Positions 17,373 to 26,962 of a DNA stretch of 64,000 nucleotides are shown in pieces. Numbering within the stretch: the stretch's first letter is position 1; the number at the start of each line of letters is the position of its first letter. The stretch spans positions 2,432,501 through 2,496,500 of the forward strand of contig NZ_CP036422.1 of the NCBI RefSeq assembly GCF_009388985.1, read 5' to 3'. Under the pieces are notes generated by a model that was not told the DNA's origin, searched no databases, and saw only the letters and a program-made list of their open reading frames with translations. Made by a program: the position numbers and the translations under genes. The DNA is from Halioglobus maricola (GTDB lineage: Bacteria; Pseudomonadota; Gammaproteobacteria; Pseudomonadales; Halieaceae).

Positions 17373-17453
17373 CGCCAGCGGCAATGATTTTACTACAGTT
17401 TTTGCAATGATCGTGGGACAATGCGCGCCTTTACGCACTGAGGAATCAAACCC

Positions 17454-18299
17454 ATGTCCGCACTTGTACTGGATGGCAAAACCCTGGCCGCCGAAACCGA
17501 GGCAGAACTGCTGGCTCGAGTGGAAAAGCTGAAGGAAAAGTCCAGCGGACAAACCCCCATTCTGGCCACCATTCTGGTGGGCGATGACCCAGCTTCAGCG
17601 ACTTACGTGAAAATGAAAGGTAACGCCTGCCGCCGAGTCGGTATGGATTCCATGGCGGTGGAAATGCCCTCCTCTACCACCACCGAAGAGTTACTGGCCA
17701 AGATCGATGAGCTGAACAACAATCAGGATGTGCACGGCATTCTGCTCCAGCATCCCGTGCCCTCACAGATAGACGAGCGCGCCTGTTTCGACGCGATCGC
17801 GCTCACCAAAGATGTCGATGGCGTTACCTGCCTGGGCTTTGGCCGCATGGCCATGGGCGAGGACGCCTACGGTTGCGCCACCCCGCAGGGTATCATGCGT
17901 ATTCTCGAACACTACAACATCGATATCGAAGGCAAGCACGCCGTGGTCGTGGGCCGCTCGCCCATCCTCGGCAAACCCATGGCCATGATGCTGCTGGAGA
18001 AAAACGCCACGGTGACTATCTGTCACTCTCGCACCCAGGACCTGCCCTCCCTGATCGCTCAGGCAGATATTCTGGTCGGAGCCGTTGGCAAGCCGGAGTT
18101 CATCAAGGCGGACTGGGTAAAAGAAGGCGCAGTGGTGGTTGATGCCGGTTATCACCCAGGCGGCGTTGGCGATATTGAGCTATCTGCACTGACTGAGAAA
18201 GCTTCGGCCTACACCCCGGTGCCCGGCGGTGTCGGCCCGATGACTATCAACACCCTGATCTACCAGAGTGTTGAATCGGGTGAGAAGAGCCTTGGCTAG
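17454..18299 (+). CDS. folD: Methylene-THF dehydrogenase / methenyl-THF cyclohydrolase
   Basis: 281 residues. It converts 5,10-methylene-THF to 10-formyl-THF through methenyl-THF, using NADP. The catalytic Y51-V-K-M-K55 motif is present. The dinucleotide motif is G-R-S-P-I-L-G-K-P and the C-terminal signature is P-G-G-V-G-P-M-T. Length is normal (E. coli 288). It is divergent from the tRNA operon and convergent with cysS. It is a single gene with no partner in the same direction. Confidence 0.97.
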   Translation: MSALVLDGKTLAAETEAELLARVEKLKEKSSGQTPILATILVGDDPASATYVKMKGNACRRVGMDSMAVEMPSSTTTEELLAKIDELNNNQDVHGILLQHPVPSQIDERACFDAIALTKDVDGVTCLGFGRMAMGEDAYGCATPQGIMRILEHYNIDIEGKHAVVVGRSPILGKPMAMMLLEKNATVTICHSRTQDLPSLIAQADILVGAVGKPEFIKADWVKEGAVVVDAGYHPGGVGDIELSALTEKASAYTPVPGGVGPMTINTLIYQSVESGEKSLG

Positions 18300-18323
18300 G
18301 CCCTAAACCCTGGTCTTCAATCT

Positions 18324-18341
18324 CTGAGCCTCGAGGCTCAG
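18324..18341. repeat. 18-bp perfect palindrome at the folD/cysS junction
   Basis: CTGAGCCTCGAGGCTCAG overlaps the stop codon of cysS (18338-18340) and begins 24 bp after the folD stop. It could form a 7-bp stem for either convergent transcript. There is no T-run, so it may help mRNA 3'-end stability rather than act as a true terminator. Confidence 0.5.
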
Positions 18342-19714
18342 CCCCGCTTCCACTTGGTTCCCTCGCGAGAATCCTCCAGAACGACGCCCTGTGCCAGCAG
18401 GGTCTCGCGGATTTCATCAGCGCGGGCGAAGTCGCGATTGGTCTTCGCATCGGCCCGCGCCTGAATCAGCGCTTCAATCTCTTCGGCGGAAACCGCGTCA
18501 CCTGAGCCGGCTTCCTGCAGCCACTCCTGCGGATCCTGGTTGAGAATACCCAGCAAATTACCGGCGGCCACCATGCGCGCCTTCAGCATCGGCTTCTCCT
18601 CGTCGCTGGCCTTGTTAAGTTGCTTGGCCAGTGCGTGAATTTCTGCGATAGCTATCGGCGTATTGAGATCGTCATTCAGGGCTTCGTAGAAAGCCTCCCC
18701 AACCAGGGACACCTCCACATCCAGCTCGATGTCGACAACCTCACGCAAGGTGCTGTAGAGGCTATCCAGCGTTGCCTGGGCCTGATCGAGGAGCTCAGGA
18801 GAGAAGTTCAGGGGCGAGCGATAGTGCGCGGAGAGGAGCGCAAATCTCAGCACTTCACCCCGATAACTCTGCAGCAAATCGCGAACGGTGTGGAAATTGC
18901 CCAGCGATTTCGACATCTTCTCACCGTCGATATCCAGGTACGCGTTGTGCATCCAGTACTTGACGTAGTCACCGCCATGGGCGCAGCGGCTCTGGGCGAT
19001 TTCATTCTCATGGTGCGGAAAAATCAGATCGCGACCACCGCCGTGAATGTCGATAGTTTCTCCCAGGTGCGCACGAATCATCGCGGAACACTCCAGGTGC
19101 CACCCTGGGCGGCCGCGGCCCCAGGGGCTATCCCATCCTGGATCGGCATCATCAGCCGGCTTCCACAGTACGAAATCACCGGGGTGGCGCTTATAGTCGG
19201 CTACTTGCACCCGCGCTCCCGCCAGCATGTCATCCAACGAGCGGCCCGAGAGCTTGCCGTAGTCCTCCATCGATTCAACGGCAAATAGCACATGGCCCTG
19301 AGACTCATAGGCGTGACCCTTGTCGATCAGAGTCTGGGTGAGTTCGATCATCGGCTCGATATTATGGGTCGCGTGGGGTTCAAGCGTTGGCGGCAAAGCG
19401 TTCAGCTGTGCCATGTCCTCGCGGTACTTTGCAGTGTATTCGTCAGTTACCGCTTCTATACTGCGCTCGCCCTCTCGGGCCGCCGCGATAATCTTGTCGT
19501 CCACGTCCGTGATATTACGGGCATAGGTCACTGTGCTGAACTGGGTCTGCAGCAGGCGAAAGAGTGTATCGAATACGACCACGGGACGCGCATTGCCAAT
19601 GTGCGCCAGGTTGTAAACCGTGGGACCACACACGTACATGGTTACTGTGTCCGGAACCAGGGGTTCGAACGCTTCCTTCGCGCCGGCCAGAGTATTGTAT
19701 AGCTTGAGGCTCAT
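18338..19714 (-). CDS. cysS: Cysteinyl-tRNA synthetase
   Basis: 458 residues (E. coli 461), class I synthetase. The zinc/cysteine-sensing Cys29 stands in Y-V-C-G-P-T-V-Y-N, and the HIGH motif is H38-I-G-N41. The K-M-S-K-S motif is followed by [13 protein letters not shown] segment supplies another zinc ligand. It charges tRNA-Cys with cysteine. It lies 5 bp after glnS, so both synthetases share a transcript. Confidence 0.97.
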   Translation of the reverse strand: MSLKLYNTLAGAKEAFEPLVPDTVTMYVCGPTVYNLAHIGNARPVVVFDTLFRLLQTQFSTVTYARNITDVDDKIIAAAREGERSIEAVTDEYTAKYREDMAQLNALPPTLEPHATHNIEPMIELTQTLIDKGHAYESQGHVLFAVESMEDYGKLSGRSLDDMLAGARVQVADYKRHPGDFVLWKPADDADPGWDSPWGRGRPGWHLECSAMIRAHLGETIDIHGGGRDLIFPHHENEIAQSRCAHGGDYVKYWMHNAYLDIDGEKMSKSLGNFHTVRDLLQSYRGEVLRFALLSAHYRSPLNFSPELLDQAQATLDSLYSTLREVVDIELDVEVSLVGEAFYEALNDDLNTPIAIAEIHALAKQLNKASDEEKPMLKARMVAAGNLLGILNQDPQEWLQEAGSGDAVSAEEIEALIQARADAKTNRDFARADEIRETLLAQGVVLEDSREGTKWKRG

Positions 19715-19719
19715 AGGTC

Positions 19720-21378
19720 TTATCCGTTCCAGGTATCGCGCAGGCCGATGGTTTTGTTAAACACCGGCTTGTCGGAAGTATGGTCGTAGCGGTCGGCGAC
19801 GAAATAACCCTCGCGCTCGAACTGAAAGCCCTGTTCCGAGGTTGCCTGCGCCAGTGAAGGCTCCAGCATCGCCCCCGTCACCACCTGCAGTGACGCTGGA
19901 TTGATATGCGACATGTAATCGTTGTCGCCCTTGTCCGGCGCTTCATGATTGAACAGGCGGTCGTAAACGCGAACCTCGGCAGCCACCCCGTGCGCAGCGG
20001 ACACCCACTGGATCACACCCTTGGGCTTGATGCCGTCCTCAGGGTTCTCGCCAATCGTATTGGGGATCGTGTGGGCGTGAATCTCAACCACATTGCCCGC
20101 CTCGTCTTTGATCACTTCATCGGCTTCAATCACATAGGCATTGCGTAAGCGCACACGCTTGCCCAGCACCAGGCGCTTGTATTTCTTGTTGGCTTCCTCG
20201 CGGAAGTCTTCGGCATCGATGTAGACCTCTCGGCTAAAGGGCAGTGTGCGCACACCCAACTCCTCTCTCGAAGGATGGTTGGGCGCCGTCAGTTGCTCGA
20301 CCTTGTCTTCGGGGTAGTCAGTCAGTACGACCTTGACCGGATTCAGCACAGCCATAGCCCGTGGTGCGTTTTCATTCAATTCCTCGCGCACTGCAAATTC
20401 CAGCATGGCAACGTCAACAACGCCATCCTTGCGGGTGGTGCCGATCATTTCGCAGAACTTGCGCAGGGCTACCGCCGGATAGCCGCGACGACGCATGCCC
20501 GAGATGGTCGGCATACGTGGATCGTCCCAGCCCGCTACCGTTCCCCCGTCCACCAGATTCTTGAGTTTCCGCTTGCTGGTAATGGTATAGCTCGGGTTGA
20601 GGCGACCAAATTCATACTGCCGGGGGCGGCTCTGCACTGGCAGGTTTTCGATATACCAGTCATACAGCGGACGGTGATCCTCAAACTCCAGCGTGCAGAT
20701 GGAGTGAGTCACTCCTTCGATCGCATCTTCCTGGCCATGAGCGAAATCATAGGTGGGGTAAATCACCCAGTCCGTACCCGTCTGATGGTGAGCAATTTTG
20801 CGGATACGGTACATGATCGGATCGCGCATATTCATATTGGGCGAGGCCATATCGATCCTGGCTCGAAGCACCTTGGCGCCCTCGTCGAACTCGCCGGCTT
20901 TCATGCGGGCCAACAGATCGAGGTTCTCCTCGACACTGCGCTCACGATGGGGGCTGTTCTTGCCTGGCTCGGTCAGGGTGCCGCGATACTCTCGGGCTTC
21001 TTCAGCGTTGAGGTCACAGACATACGCCCTGCCCTGCTCTACAAGATAGACAGCCCAGTCGTACAGTTGCTGAAAGTAGGACGATGCGTAGCGCACATCG
21101 CCATCCCACGCGTAACCCAGCCACGCCACATCCGCGAGGATTGACTCGATATACTCCTGGCTTTCTTTCTCCGGATTGGTGTCGTCGAAGCGCAAGTTAC
21201 AGCGGCCGCCATTGGCTTGGGCCAGGCCGAAGTTCACGCTGATGGATTTAGCGTGTCCGAGGTGCAGGTAGCCGTTGGGCTCTGGCGGAAAGCGTGTCAC
21301 CACCTCGGTGACACGGCCGGCGTCGATATCCTCGGCAATAATAGTCTGCAGGAAGTTGCTTGCGGGGGTGTTGTCCAT
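19720..21378 (-). CDS. glnS: Glutaminyl-tRNA synthetase
   Basis: 552 residues (E. coli 554). The class I signature [15 protein letters not shown] near the N-terminus and the KMSKS-equivalent T-S-K-R-K-L are present. The C-terminal anticodon-binding beta-barrels extend to the stop. A perfect -10 TATAAT on the minus strand (21419-21414) followed by ACGCGCCC marks the likely promoter 36 bp upstream. The -35 is poor. It is divergent from ppiB and co-transcribed with cysS. Confidence 0.97.
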   Translation of the reverse strand: MDNTPASNFLQTIIAEDIDAGRVTEVVTRFPPEPNGYLHLGHAKSISVNFGLAQANGGRCNLRFDDTNPEKESQEYIESILADVAWLGYAWDGDVRYASSYFQQLYDWAVYLVEQGRAYVCDLNAEEAREYRGTLTEPGKNSPHRERSVEENLDLLARMKAGEFDEGAKVLRARIDMASPNMNMRDPIMYRIRKIAHHQTGTDWVIYPTYDFAHGQEDAIEGVTHSICTLEFEDHRPLYDWYIENLPVQSRPRQYEFGRLNPSYTITSKRKLKNLVDGGTVAGWDDPRMPTISGMRRRGYPAVALRKFCEMIGTTRKDGVVDVAMLEFAVREELNENAPRAMAVLNPVKVVLTDYPEDKVEQLTAPNHPSREELGVRTLPFSREVYIDAEDFREEANKKYKRLVLGKRVRLRNAYVIEADEVIKDEAGNVVEIHAHTIPNTIGENPEDGIKPKGVIQWVSAAHGVAAEVRVYDRLFNHEAPDKGDNDYMSHINPASLQVVTGAMLEPSLAQATSEQGFQFEREGYFVADRYDHTSDKPVFNKTIGLRDTWNG

Positions 21379-21570
21379 AAATTCAACTAGGTCTGGAAAT
21401 GCAAAGGGCGCGTATTATAGCGATGAAAAGCCCCCGCTAATAGGCGCGCATTGCGCCTTTGCCGGCTACGTGGCAATTTCACCGAAGTTCGGCCCCGGCC
21501 TGCTTTCCCGGGCCGGTAAAAGCCCGTATGATTGCCAGCCCGCAAGAACAAATATCCTCAGGGAAACACT

Positions 21571-22068
21571 ATGGTCATCATTCGCACTACTTTCGGCGAA
21601 ATCAAACTCGAACTGGACGCCGAAAAAGCGCCCCAGACCGTCGCTAATTTTATCTCCTACGCCAAGGACGGGTTTTACGACGGCACCATTTTCCACCGCG
21701 TCATCGACAATTTCATGATTCAAGGCGGTGGCTTTGATACAGACATGAACCAAAAGTCCGTTGGCGAGCCGATTGAAAACGAAGCTGACAACGGCCTCAA
21801 GAACGACTTCGGCACCGTGGCCATGGCCCGGACTATGGATCCTCACTCCGCCACAGCGCAGTTTTTCATCAATGTGAAAGACAATGACTTCCTCAACCAC
21901 TCTGGCAAGAACATGCAGGGCTGGGGCTACGCCGTGTTCGGCAAGATTACCGAGGGCTCCGAAGTCCTGGACAAGATCCGCGCAGTGCCCACTGGCTCGG
22001 CAGGCGGTCACCAGGATGTTCCAGTGGATCCTGTCATCATCGAATCTGTGGAAATCGTTGAAGACTAA
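21571..22068 (+). CDS. ppiB: Peptidyl-prolyl cis-trans isomerase B (cyclophilin)
   Basis: 165 residues from the ATG at 21571, with AGGGA upstream; a longer frame from 21532 has no ribosome site. Cyclophilin signatures are [13 protein letters not shown] (catalytic Arg), T-A-Q-F-F-I-N-V and the Y-A-V-F-G-K-I strand. There is no signal peptide, so it is the cytoplasmic form. It speeds X-Pro isomerisation in folding proteins. It is followed without a gap by lpxH, the same pairing as in other gammaproteobacteria. Confidence 0.96.
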   Translation: MVIIRTTFGEIKLELDAEKAPQTVANFISYAKDGFYDGTIFHRVIDNFMIQGGGFDTDMNQKSVGEPIENEADNGLKNDFGTVAMARTMDPHSATAQFFINVKDNDFLNHSGKNMQGWGYAVFGKITEGSEVLDKIRAVPTGSAGGHQDVPVDPVIIESVEIVED

Positions 22069-22785
22069 GTGCCACGCACGCTCTTCATATCCGACCTCCA
22101 TCTGGACAGCTCCAGGCCCGGTGTCATCCGGGCCCTGGCGGAACTTCTGCAAGGCAACACTGACTGTGAAGCTCTCTATATCCTCGGCGATCTGTTTGAG
22201 GTCTGGGTGGGGGACGATGACGACACCCCACTCGTGTCGGAGATTCGCGAGCTGTTCAAGGCGTTCACCGCGGCGGGCCCCTCTCTCTACCTGATGCACG
22301 GCAACCGCGATTTTCTGCTGGGCGACGATTTCGCCAAAAGTTGCAACGCCGAACTCTTGTCCGACCCGACCTTGATCGATCTCTATGGCACTCCCACCCT
22401 GCTCATGCACGGCGACAGTCTCTGCACTGGCGATGAGGAGTACATGAATTTTCGCGCTATGGCTCGCAGTGAAGCCTGGCGCGGCGAAATCCTGTCGAAA
22501 TCACTGGACGAGCGCCGCGCTATTGCGGCACATATCCGCGCGGCCAGTAGCGAGGGCAACTCCAACAAGGCAGAAGACATCATGGATGTCACTCCATCGG
22601 AGGTTGATCGGGTTATGACGGATGCCTCTGTGAGCCGTCTAATCCACGGTCATACGCACAGGCCAGCCCGCCATGACGTCGCTCGGGGGGAGCGTGTTGT
22701 GCTCGGCGACTGGGAGGCCACCGGATGGTACATATCGGCTTCTTCAGGCTCTTTTGAGCTTATTAAATTCAATATAAATCAATAA
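22069..22785 (+). CDS. lpxH: UDP-2,3-diacylglucosamine diphosphatase
   Basis: 238 residues from a GTG that directly follows the ppiB TAA. It is a calcineurin-like metallophosphoesterase with metal ligands D9-x-H11, G-D41-L-F-E-V-W-V, the H-G-N-R-D-F motif and the C-terminal H-G-H-T-H. It cleaves UDP-2,3-diacylglucosamine to lipid X and UMP in lipid A synthesis at the inner membrane face. Length and motifs match E. coli LpxH (240). Translation is coupled to ppiB. Confidence 0.96.
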   Translation: MPRTLFISDLHLDSSRPGVIRALAELLQGNTDCEALYILGDLFEVWVGDDDDTPLVSEIRELFKAFTAAGPSLYLMHGNRDFLLGDDFAKSCNAELLSDPTLIDLYGTPTLLMHGDSLCTGDEEYMNFRAMARSEAWRGEILSKSLDERRAIAAHIRAASSEGNSNKAEDIMDVTPSEVDRVMTDASVSRLIHGHTHRPARHDVARGERVVLGDWEATGWYISASSGSFELIKFNINQ

Positions 22786-22828
22786 GTTAAGCCGGGAAAT
22801 TAACGTTATTTATATTTCCATGGAATCA

Positions 22829-23443
22829 TCAATCCGGAACCCCGCTATGGAACCGAAACTCATCGTCCGGTAACTCAATCAGTTCGCGCTCTGCCTCCAG
22901 TAGAACCTCCAATCGCTGTGCGACTTCGCCCCCCGAACTGGCCTCCTCTGCGAGCTTCAGGTAATCCATGAAGTGCCGCGACTCCGATTTCAGCAGAGAG
23001 GTGTAAAAATCAGCCAATTCATCATCGAGCTCGGGCGCTATGCATGCAAACCGCTCACAGGAGCGAGCCTCGATGATCGCGCCCACCAGCAAGGTGTCTA
23101 CCAAACGTCCAGGCTCATTGCCCCGCACCTGCTTGCGCAGCGCCCCAGCGTAGCGCGCAGCAGAAATTTGGCGATAGGTCACGCCGCGCTTTTTCATAAT
23201 GCCGATCACCTGTTCGAAATGTCGCAACTCCTCTCGCGCCAGGCGTGAGAGTTTATTGAGCAGTTTGTGGTTGTCGACATAGCGGTACATCAGGTTCAGT
23301 GCCGTGCCAGCTGCTTTTTTCTCACAGTTGGCGTGGTCGATCAGCATAACTTCAGGGTTCTGCAGGGCCCAGTCCACCCAGGCGCGCGGGGTCGGGCAGG
23401 CGAGGAATTCGAGTATGTGGCTGATATCTGCGATTTTACTCAT
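22829..23443 (-). CDS. miaE: tRNA-(ms2io6A)-hydroxylase
   Basis: 204 residues, ferritin-like four-helix bundle. The diiron ligands appear as E-E-L-R-H-F-E (E-x2-H) and S-E-S-R-H-F (E-x2-H), plus Glu residues in the first and third helices (D-H-A-N-C-E-K-K-A and A-R-S-C-E-R-F). It hydroxylates the isopentenyl group of 2-methylthio-N6-isopentenyladenosine at position 37 of tRNAs and needs O2. Its start overlaps the DUF1289 gene by 4 bp (ATGA). It is convergent with lpxH. Confidence 0.94.
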   Translation of the reverse strand: MSKIADISHILEFLACPTPRAWVDWALQNPEVMLIDHANCEKKAAGTALNLMYRYVDNHKLLNKLSRLAREELRHFEQVIGIMKKRGVTYRQISAARYAGALRKQVRGNEPGRLVDTLLVGAIIEARSCERFACIAPELDDELADFYTSLLKSESRHFMDYLKLAEEASSGGEVAQRLEVLLEAERELIELPDDEFRFHSGVPD

Positions 23444-23910
23444 GGGGTTTCACTGGAAAACAAGTCGGGGACGGCGATATAGCGGTCGTAATGGGCCTGG
23501 GATAGCAGCAGGTACTCGGCGTCGATCTGCTCGCGCAAGTCCAATAGCGACACATCGCGGCACTTGAGGTCCACTTCAAAGCCGAAGTCTTCGGGAACCG
23601 CAATCTGCCCTGCCCCGGCTTTGAGCAAACTGAATAGCCAGCAGTACTCATCGTGATGGGGAGTGAAGCGCACGTTTTGCACCTCCAACTGCCACTTGAG
23701 TAATCGGCCATCGAGAATCCGCAGCTTGTTGCTCACACACTGCGATAGAAAACCGGCCAGACGCGTATCGACGATGCGCTTTTGCTCTTCTGTGTAGCCA
23801 TTCCAATCGATGACCTCATGGCTGAAGCGTTTGCATCCGCGACACACACTGTCGCCGATGCCTGTGGAGCAGACACCGATACACGGGGTTTTGATACGGG
23901 GTTGTAACAT
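23440..23910 (-). CDS. DUF1289-domain protein with C-terminal extension
   Basis: 156 residues. The first ~55 residues are a DUF1289 domain, with the cysteine signature C-I-G-V-C-x7-C-R-G-C-K-R and the W-N-G-Y-T-E-E-Q-K motif. A second ~100-residue alpha/beta region of unknown family follows, where most DUF1289 proteins would end. The gene is translationally coupled (ATGA) to miaE, so a link to tRNA modification or iron handling is possible but not shown. Confidence 0.78.
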   Translation of the reverse strand: MLQPRIKTPCIGVCSTGIGDSVCRGCKRFSHEVIDWNGYTEEQKRIVDTRLAGFLSQCVSNKLRILDGRLLKWQLEVQNVRFTPHHDEYCWLFSLLKAGAGQIAVPEDFGFEVDLKCRDVSLLDLREQIDAEYLLLSQAHYDRYIAVPDLFSSETP

Positions 23911-23988
23911 TCGCTGGAAACGGCTGGTCGATAGGACGACGAGTGTAGGGTATCACCAGGATGAATGCACGATATAGGGCCTGAGTCG

Positions 23989-24017
23989 TTTAAATTATAA
24001 GCCCTCTGATATATACT
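23989..24017 (+). promoter_or_regulatory. Possible sigma-70 promoter of acnB
   Basis: TTTAAA (23989-23994) and TATACT (24012-24017) are 17 bp apart. The -35 is weak, so an activator may be needed. The leader to the acnB ATG is about 77 nt. Confidence 0.45.
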
Positions 24018-24100
24018 TTGCGCCGTTTTTTACTCTACCGAGACCTCCTGCCCCTACCCCCCGGCAAGAGGTCGCCTTCAGTCGATAAAGGAGCTCTACC

Positions 24101-26902
24101 ATGAGTCTGTATTCCGAATATCTGGAAGAAATCGCGACCCGTAAAAGTGAACTGGGCCTGCATCCCAAGCCAATCGACAGCGCCGACTTGCTGTCAGAAA
24201 TCATCGCCCAGATCAGAGATACAGAAAATGAACACCGCGAAGATTCGCTGAATTTCTTCATTTACAACACCCTGCCTGGTACCACCAGCGCCGCTGGTGT
24301 CAAAGCAGCATTCCTCAAGGAGATCATCCTGGGTGAAGCTGAGGTAGCAGAGATCACACCAGAGTTTGCTTTCGAGCTGCTCTCTCACATGAAAGGCGGC
24401 CCCTCCGTTGAGGTCCTGCTGGACCTGGCCCTCTCCGATGACGCCCAGCTCGCCAAGCCTGCAGCAGAAGTTCTGAAAACCCAGGTTTTCCTGTACGAAG
24501 CAGACACCGAGCGTCTAGACACTGCCTACAAAGCCGGCAACGCCATCGCAAAGGACATTCTGGAGAGCTACGCACGCGCAGACTTCTTTACTGAACTGCC
24601 CGATATAGATGAAGAGATCCAGGTCGTGACCTACATCGCCGCCGAAGGCGACATCTCCACCGACCTGCTCTCCCCGGGCAACCAGGCACACTCTCGCTCA
24701 GACCGTGAGCTACACGGCCAGTGCATGATCACTCCGGAAGCGCAGGCTGAAATCAAAGCACTGCAAGCGCAGCACCCCGCCGCGAAGGTTATGCTGATTG
24801 CCGAGAAAGGCACTATGGGTGTGGGTTCATCGCGCATGTCCGGTGTTAACAACGTCGCCCTGTGGGCCGGCAAACAAGCCAGCCCCTACGTACCCTTCGT
24901 CAACATCGCGCCGGTTGTCGCTGGCACCAACGGCATTTCACCTATCTTCCTGACCACCGTCGGCGTTACCGGCGGCATTGGCATCGATCTGAAGAACTGG
25001 GTCAAGAAGCTGGATGCTGACGGCAATACTGTGAAGGATGAGAATGGCGATGCCGTACTCGAGCAGGCCTATTCCGTAGACACAGGCACCGTGCTCACCA
25101 TCAACACCAAAGAAAAGAAACTTTACAACGGCACGCAGGAGCTGGCTGACGTTTCCTCCGCATTTACGCCGCAGAAAGTCGAATTTATGAAAGCCGGCGG
25201 TTCCTACGCTGTGGTGTTCGGCAAGAAGCTGCAAAACTTTGCGGCTCAGGCCCTGGGCATCGAAGCCCCCCTAGTCTTCGCCCCCTCCAAGGAAATCTCC
25301 CACCCGGATCAGGGTCTGACAGCGGTAGAGAAGATCTTCAACAAGAACGCGGTGGGCGTTGCCACTGAAGAAGCCCTGCACGCTGGCTCCGACGTACGCG
25401 TCAAGGTGAACATTGTGGGTTCCCAGGACACCACTGGCCTGATGACTTCGCAGGAACTGGAATCCATGGCCGCCACCGTGATTTCCCCCAGCGTCGACGG
25501 CGCCTACCAGTCCGGCTGTCACACCGCATCTGTCTGGGACAAGAAAGCGCAGGTCAACATCCCCAAGCTGATGGCCTTCATGAACAAATTCGGTCTGATC
25601 ACGGCCCGTGATCCCAAGGGCGTTTACCACGCCATGACTGACGTGATTCACAAGGTGCTGAACGACCTCACCGTGGACGACTGGTCAATCATCATCGGCG
25701 GTGACTCTCACACCCGCATGTCCAAGGGCGTTGCCTTTGGCGCCGATTCCGGCACGGTTGCCCTGGCCCTGGCAACAGGTGAAGCGACCATGCCTATCCC
25801 CGAGTCGGTCAAGGTGACCTTCAAGGGCGAGATGAAGAGCTATATGGATTTCCGTGACGTGGTACACGCCACTCAGGCACAGATGCTGAAGCAATTCGGT
25901 GACAATGTGTTCCAGGGGCGCGTTATCGAGGTGCACATCGGGACATTACTCGCCGACCAGGCCTTCACGTTCACCGACTGGACTGCAGAAATGAAGGCAA
26001 AGGCCTCCATCTGCATCTCCGAAGACGAAACCCTCATCGAATCACTGGAAATCGCCAAAAGCCGCATCCAGATCATGATCGACAAGGGCATGGACAATGA
26101 AGCTGCCACGCTGCAAGGCCTGATTGATCTGGCTAACGCCCGCATCAACGATATCAGGAGCGGTGCTAACCCCGCTCTGGCACCGGATGAAAACGCTGAG
26201 TACTTCGCGGAACTGGTTGTCGATCTGGACGAGATCGCTGAACCCATGATCGCCGATCCCGACGTGAACAATGAAGATGTTTCCAAGCGCTACACCCATG
26301 ACACTATCCGTCCGATCTCCTACTACGGCGGCACCAAGAAGATCGATCTGGGCTTTGTGGGCTCCTGCATGGTGCACAAAGGCGATATGAAGATCATCGC
26401 CCAGATGCTGCGCAATATCGAAGCTGCGAATGGCAGTGTCGAATTCAAGGCGCCCCTGGTGATCGCCCCACCCACCTACAATATCGTCGACGAGTTGAAG
26501 GCTGAAGGTGACTGGGATGTGCTGACCAAGTACGCCGGCTTTCAGTTTGATGACACAAACCCCAAGGAGGCAGCGCGCACCAGCTACGACAACGTGATGT
26601 ATCTGGAACGCCCAGGATGCAACCTGTGCATGGGCAACCAGGAAAAAGCCGAGAAAGGTGATACCGTAATGGCCACCTCCACTCGCCTGTTCCAGGGTCG
26701 CGTTGTTGAAGACAGCGACGAGAAGAAGGGTGAATCCCTGCTCTCGTCAACGCCTGTCGTCGTACTCTCTACCGTACTCGGCCGCACGCCGACCATCGAA
26801 GAGTACAAGGCTGCGGTGGACGGTATTGTCTTGACTGACTTTGCCCCTCCGACCGAAGACATGACGGTCGAAGCCTCTCCGATTAAAATCGTGAACGGCT
26901 GA
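24101..26902 (+). CDS. acnB: Aconitate hydratase B / 2-methylisocitrate dehydratase
   Basis: 933 residues, with AAGGAG before the ATG. The N-terminal HEAT-like helical domain (~1-160) is specific to AcnB. The 4Fe-4S cluster cysteines are in G-S-C-M-V-H-K and the late G-C-N-L-C-M-G-N-Q. The enzyme interconverts citrate and isocitrate, and AcnB proteins also act on methylisocitrate. It is about 68 residues longer than E. coli AcnB. One insertion (near residues 303-345, A-D-G-N-T-V-K-D-E-N-G-D) looks like an acidic beta-hairpin, as in the long AcnB variants of marine bacteria. It stands alone with its own terminator. Confidence 0.96.
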   Translation: MSLYSEYLEEIATRKSELGLHPKPIDSADLLSEIIAQIRDTENEHREDSLNFFIYNTLPGTTSAAGVKAAFLKEIILGEAEVAEITPEFAFELLSHMKGGPSVEVLLDLALSDDAQLAKPAAEVLKTQVFLYEADTERLDTAYKAGNAIAKDILESYARADFFTELPDIDEEIQVVTYIAAEGDISTDLLSPGNQAHSRSDRELHGQCMITPEAQAEIKALQAQHPAAKVMLIAEKGTMGVGSSRMSGVNNVALWAGKQASPYVPFVNIAPVVAGTNGISPIFLTTVGVTGGIGIDLKNWVKKLDADGNTVKDENGDAVLEQAYSVDTGTVLTINTKEKKLYNGTQELADVSSAFTPQKVEFMKAGGSYAVVFGKKLQNFAAQALGIEAPLVFAPSKEISHPDQGLTAVEKIFNKNAVGVATEEALHAGSDVRVKVNIVGSQDTTGLMTSQELESMAATVISPSVDGAYQSGCHTASVWDKKAQVNIPKLMAFMNKFGLITARDPKGVYHAMTDVIHKVLNDLTVDDWSIIIGGDSHTRMSKGVAFGADSGTVALALATGEATMPIPESVKVTFKGEMKSYMDFRDVVHATQAQMLKQFGDNVFQGRVIEVHIGTLLADQAFTFTDWTAEMKAKASICISEDETLIESLEIAKSRIQIMIDKGMDNEAATLQGLIDLANARINDIRSGANPALAPDENAEYFAELVVDLDEIAEPMIADPDVNNEDVSKRYTHDTIRPISYYGGTKKIDLGFVGSCMVHKGDMKIIAQMLRNIEAANGSVEFKAPLVIAPPTYNIVDELKAEGDWDVLTKYAGFQFDDTNPKEAARTSYDNVMYLERPGCNLCMGNQEKAEKGDTVMATSTRLFQGRVVEDSDEKKGESLLSSTPVVVLSTVLGRTPTIEEYKAAVDGIVLTDFAPPTEDMTVEASPIKIVNG

Positions 26903-26924
26903 CACAGCGCCCGACGGCACTATC

Positions 26925-26960
26925 AAAAAGGCCCGCTTCATTTGAAGCGGGCCTTTTTTT
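26925..26960. terminator. Bidirectional intrinsic terminator between acnB and the molybdoenzyme gene
   Basis: An 11-bp perfect stem, GGCCCGCTTCA (26930-26940) with TGAAGCGGGCC (26943-26953), has A5 on the left and T7 on the right. It serves acnB and the convergent molybdopterin oxidoreductase gene, which stops at 26963. Confidence 0.95.
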
Positions 26961-26962
26961 AT

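Noticed and set aside
21466..22410. 314-codon minus-strand frame opposite ppiB and lpxH
   Set aside because: Cyclophilin and LpxH motifs on the plus strand are unequivocal; the minus frame crosses both genes.
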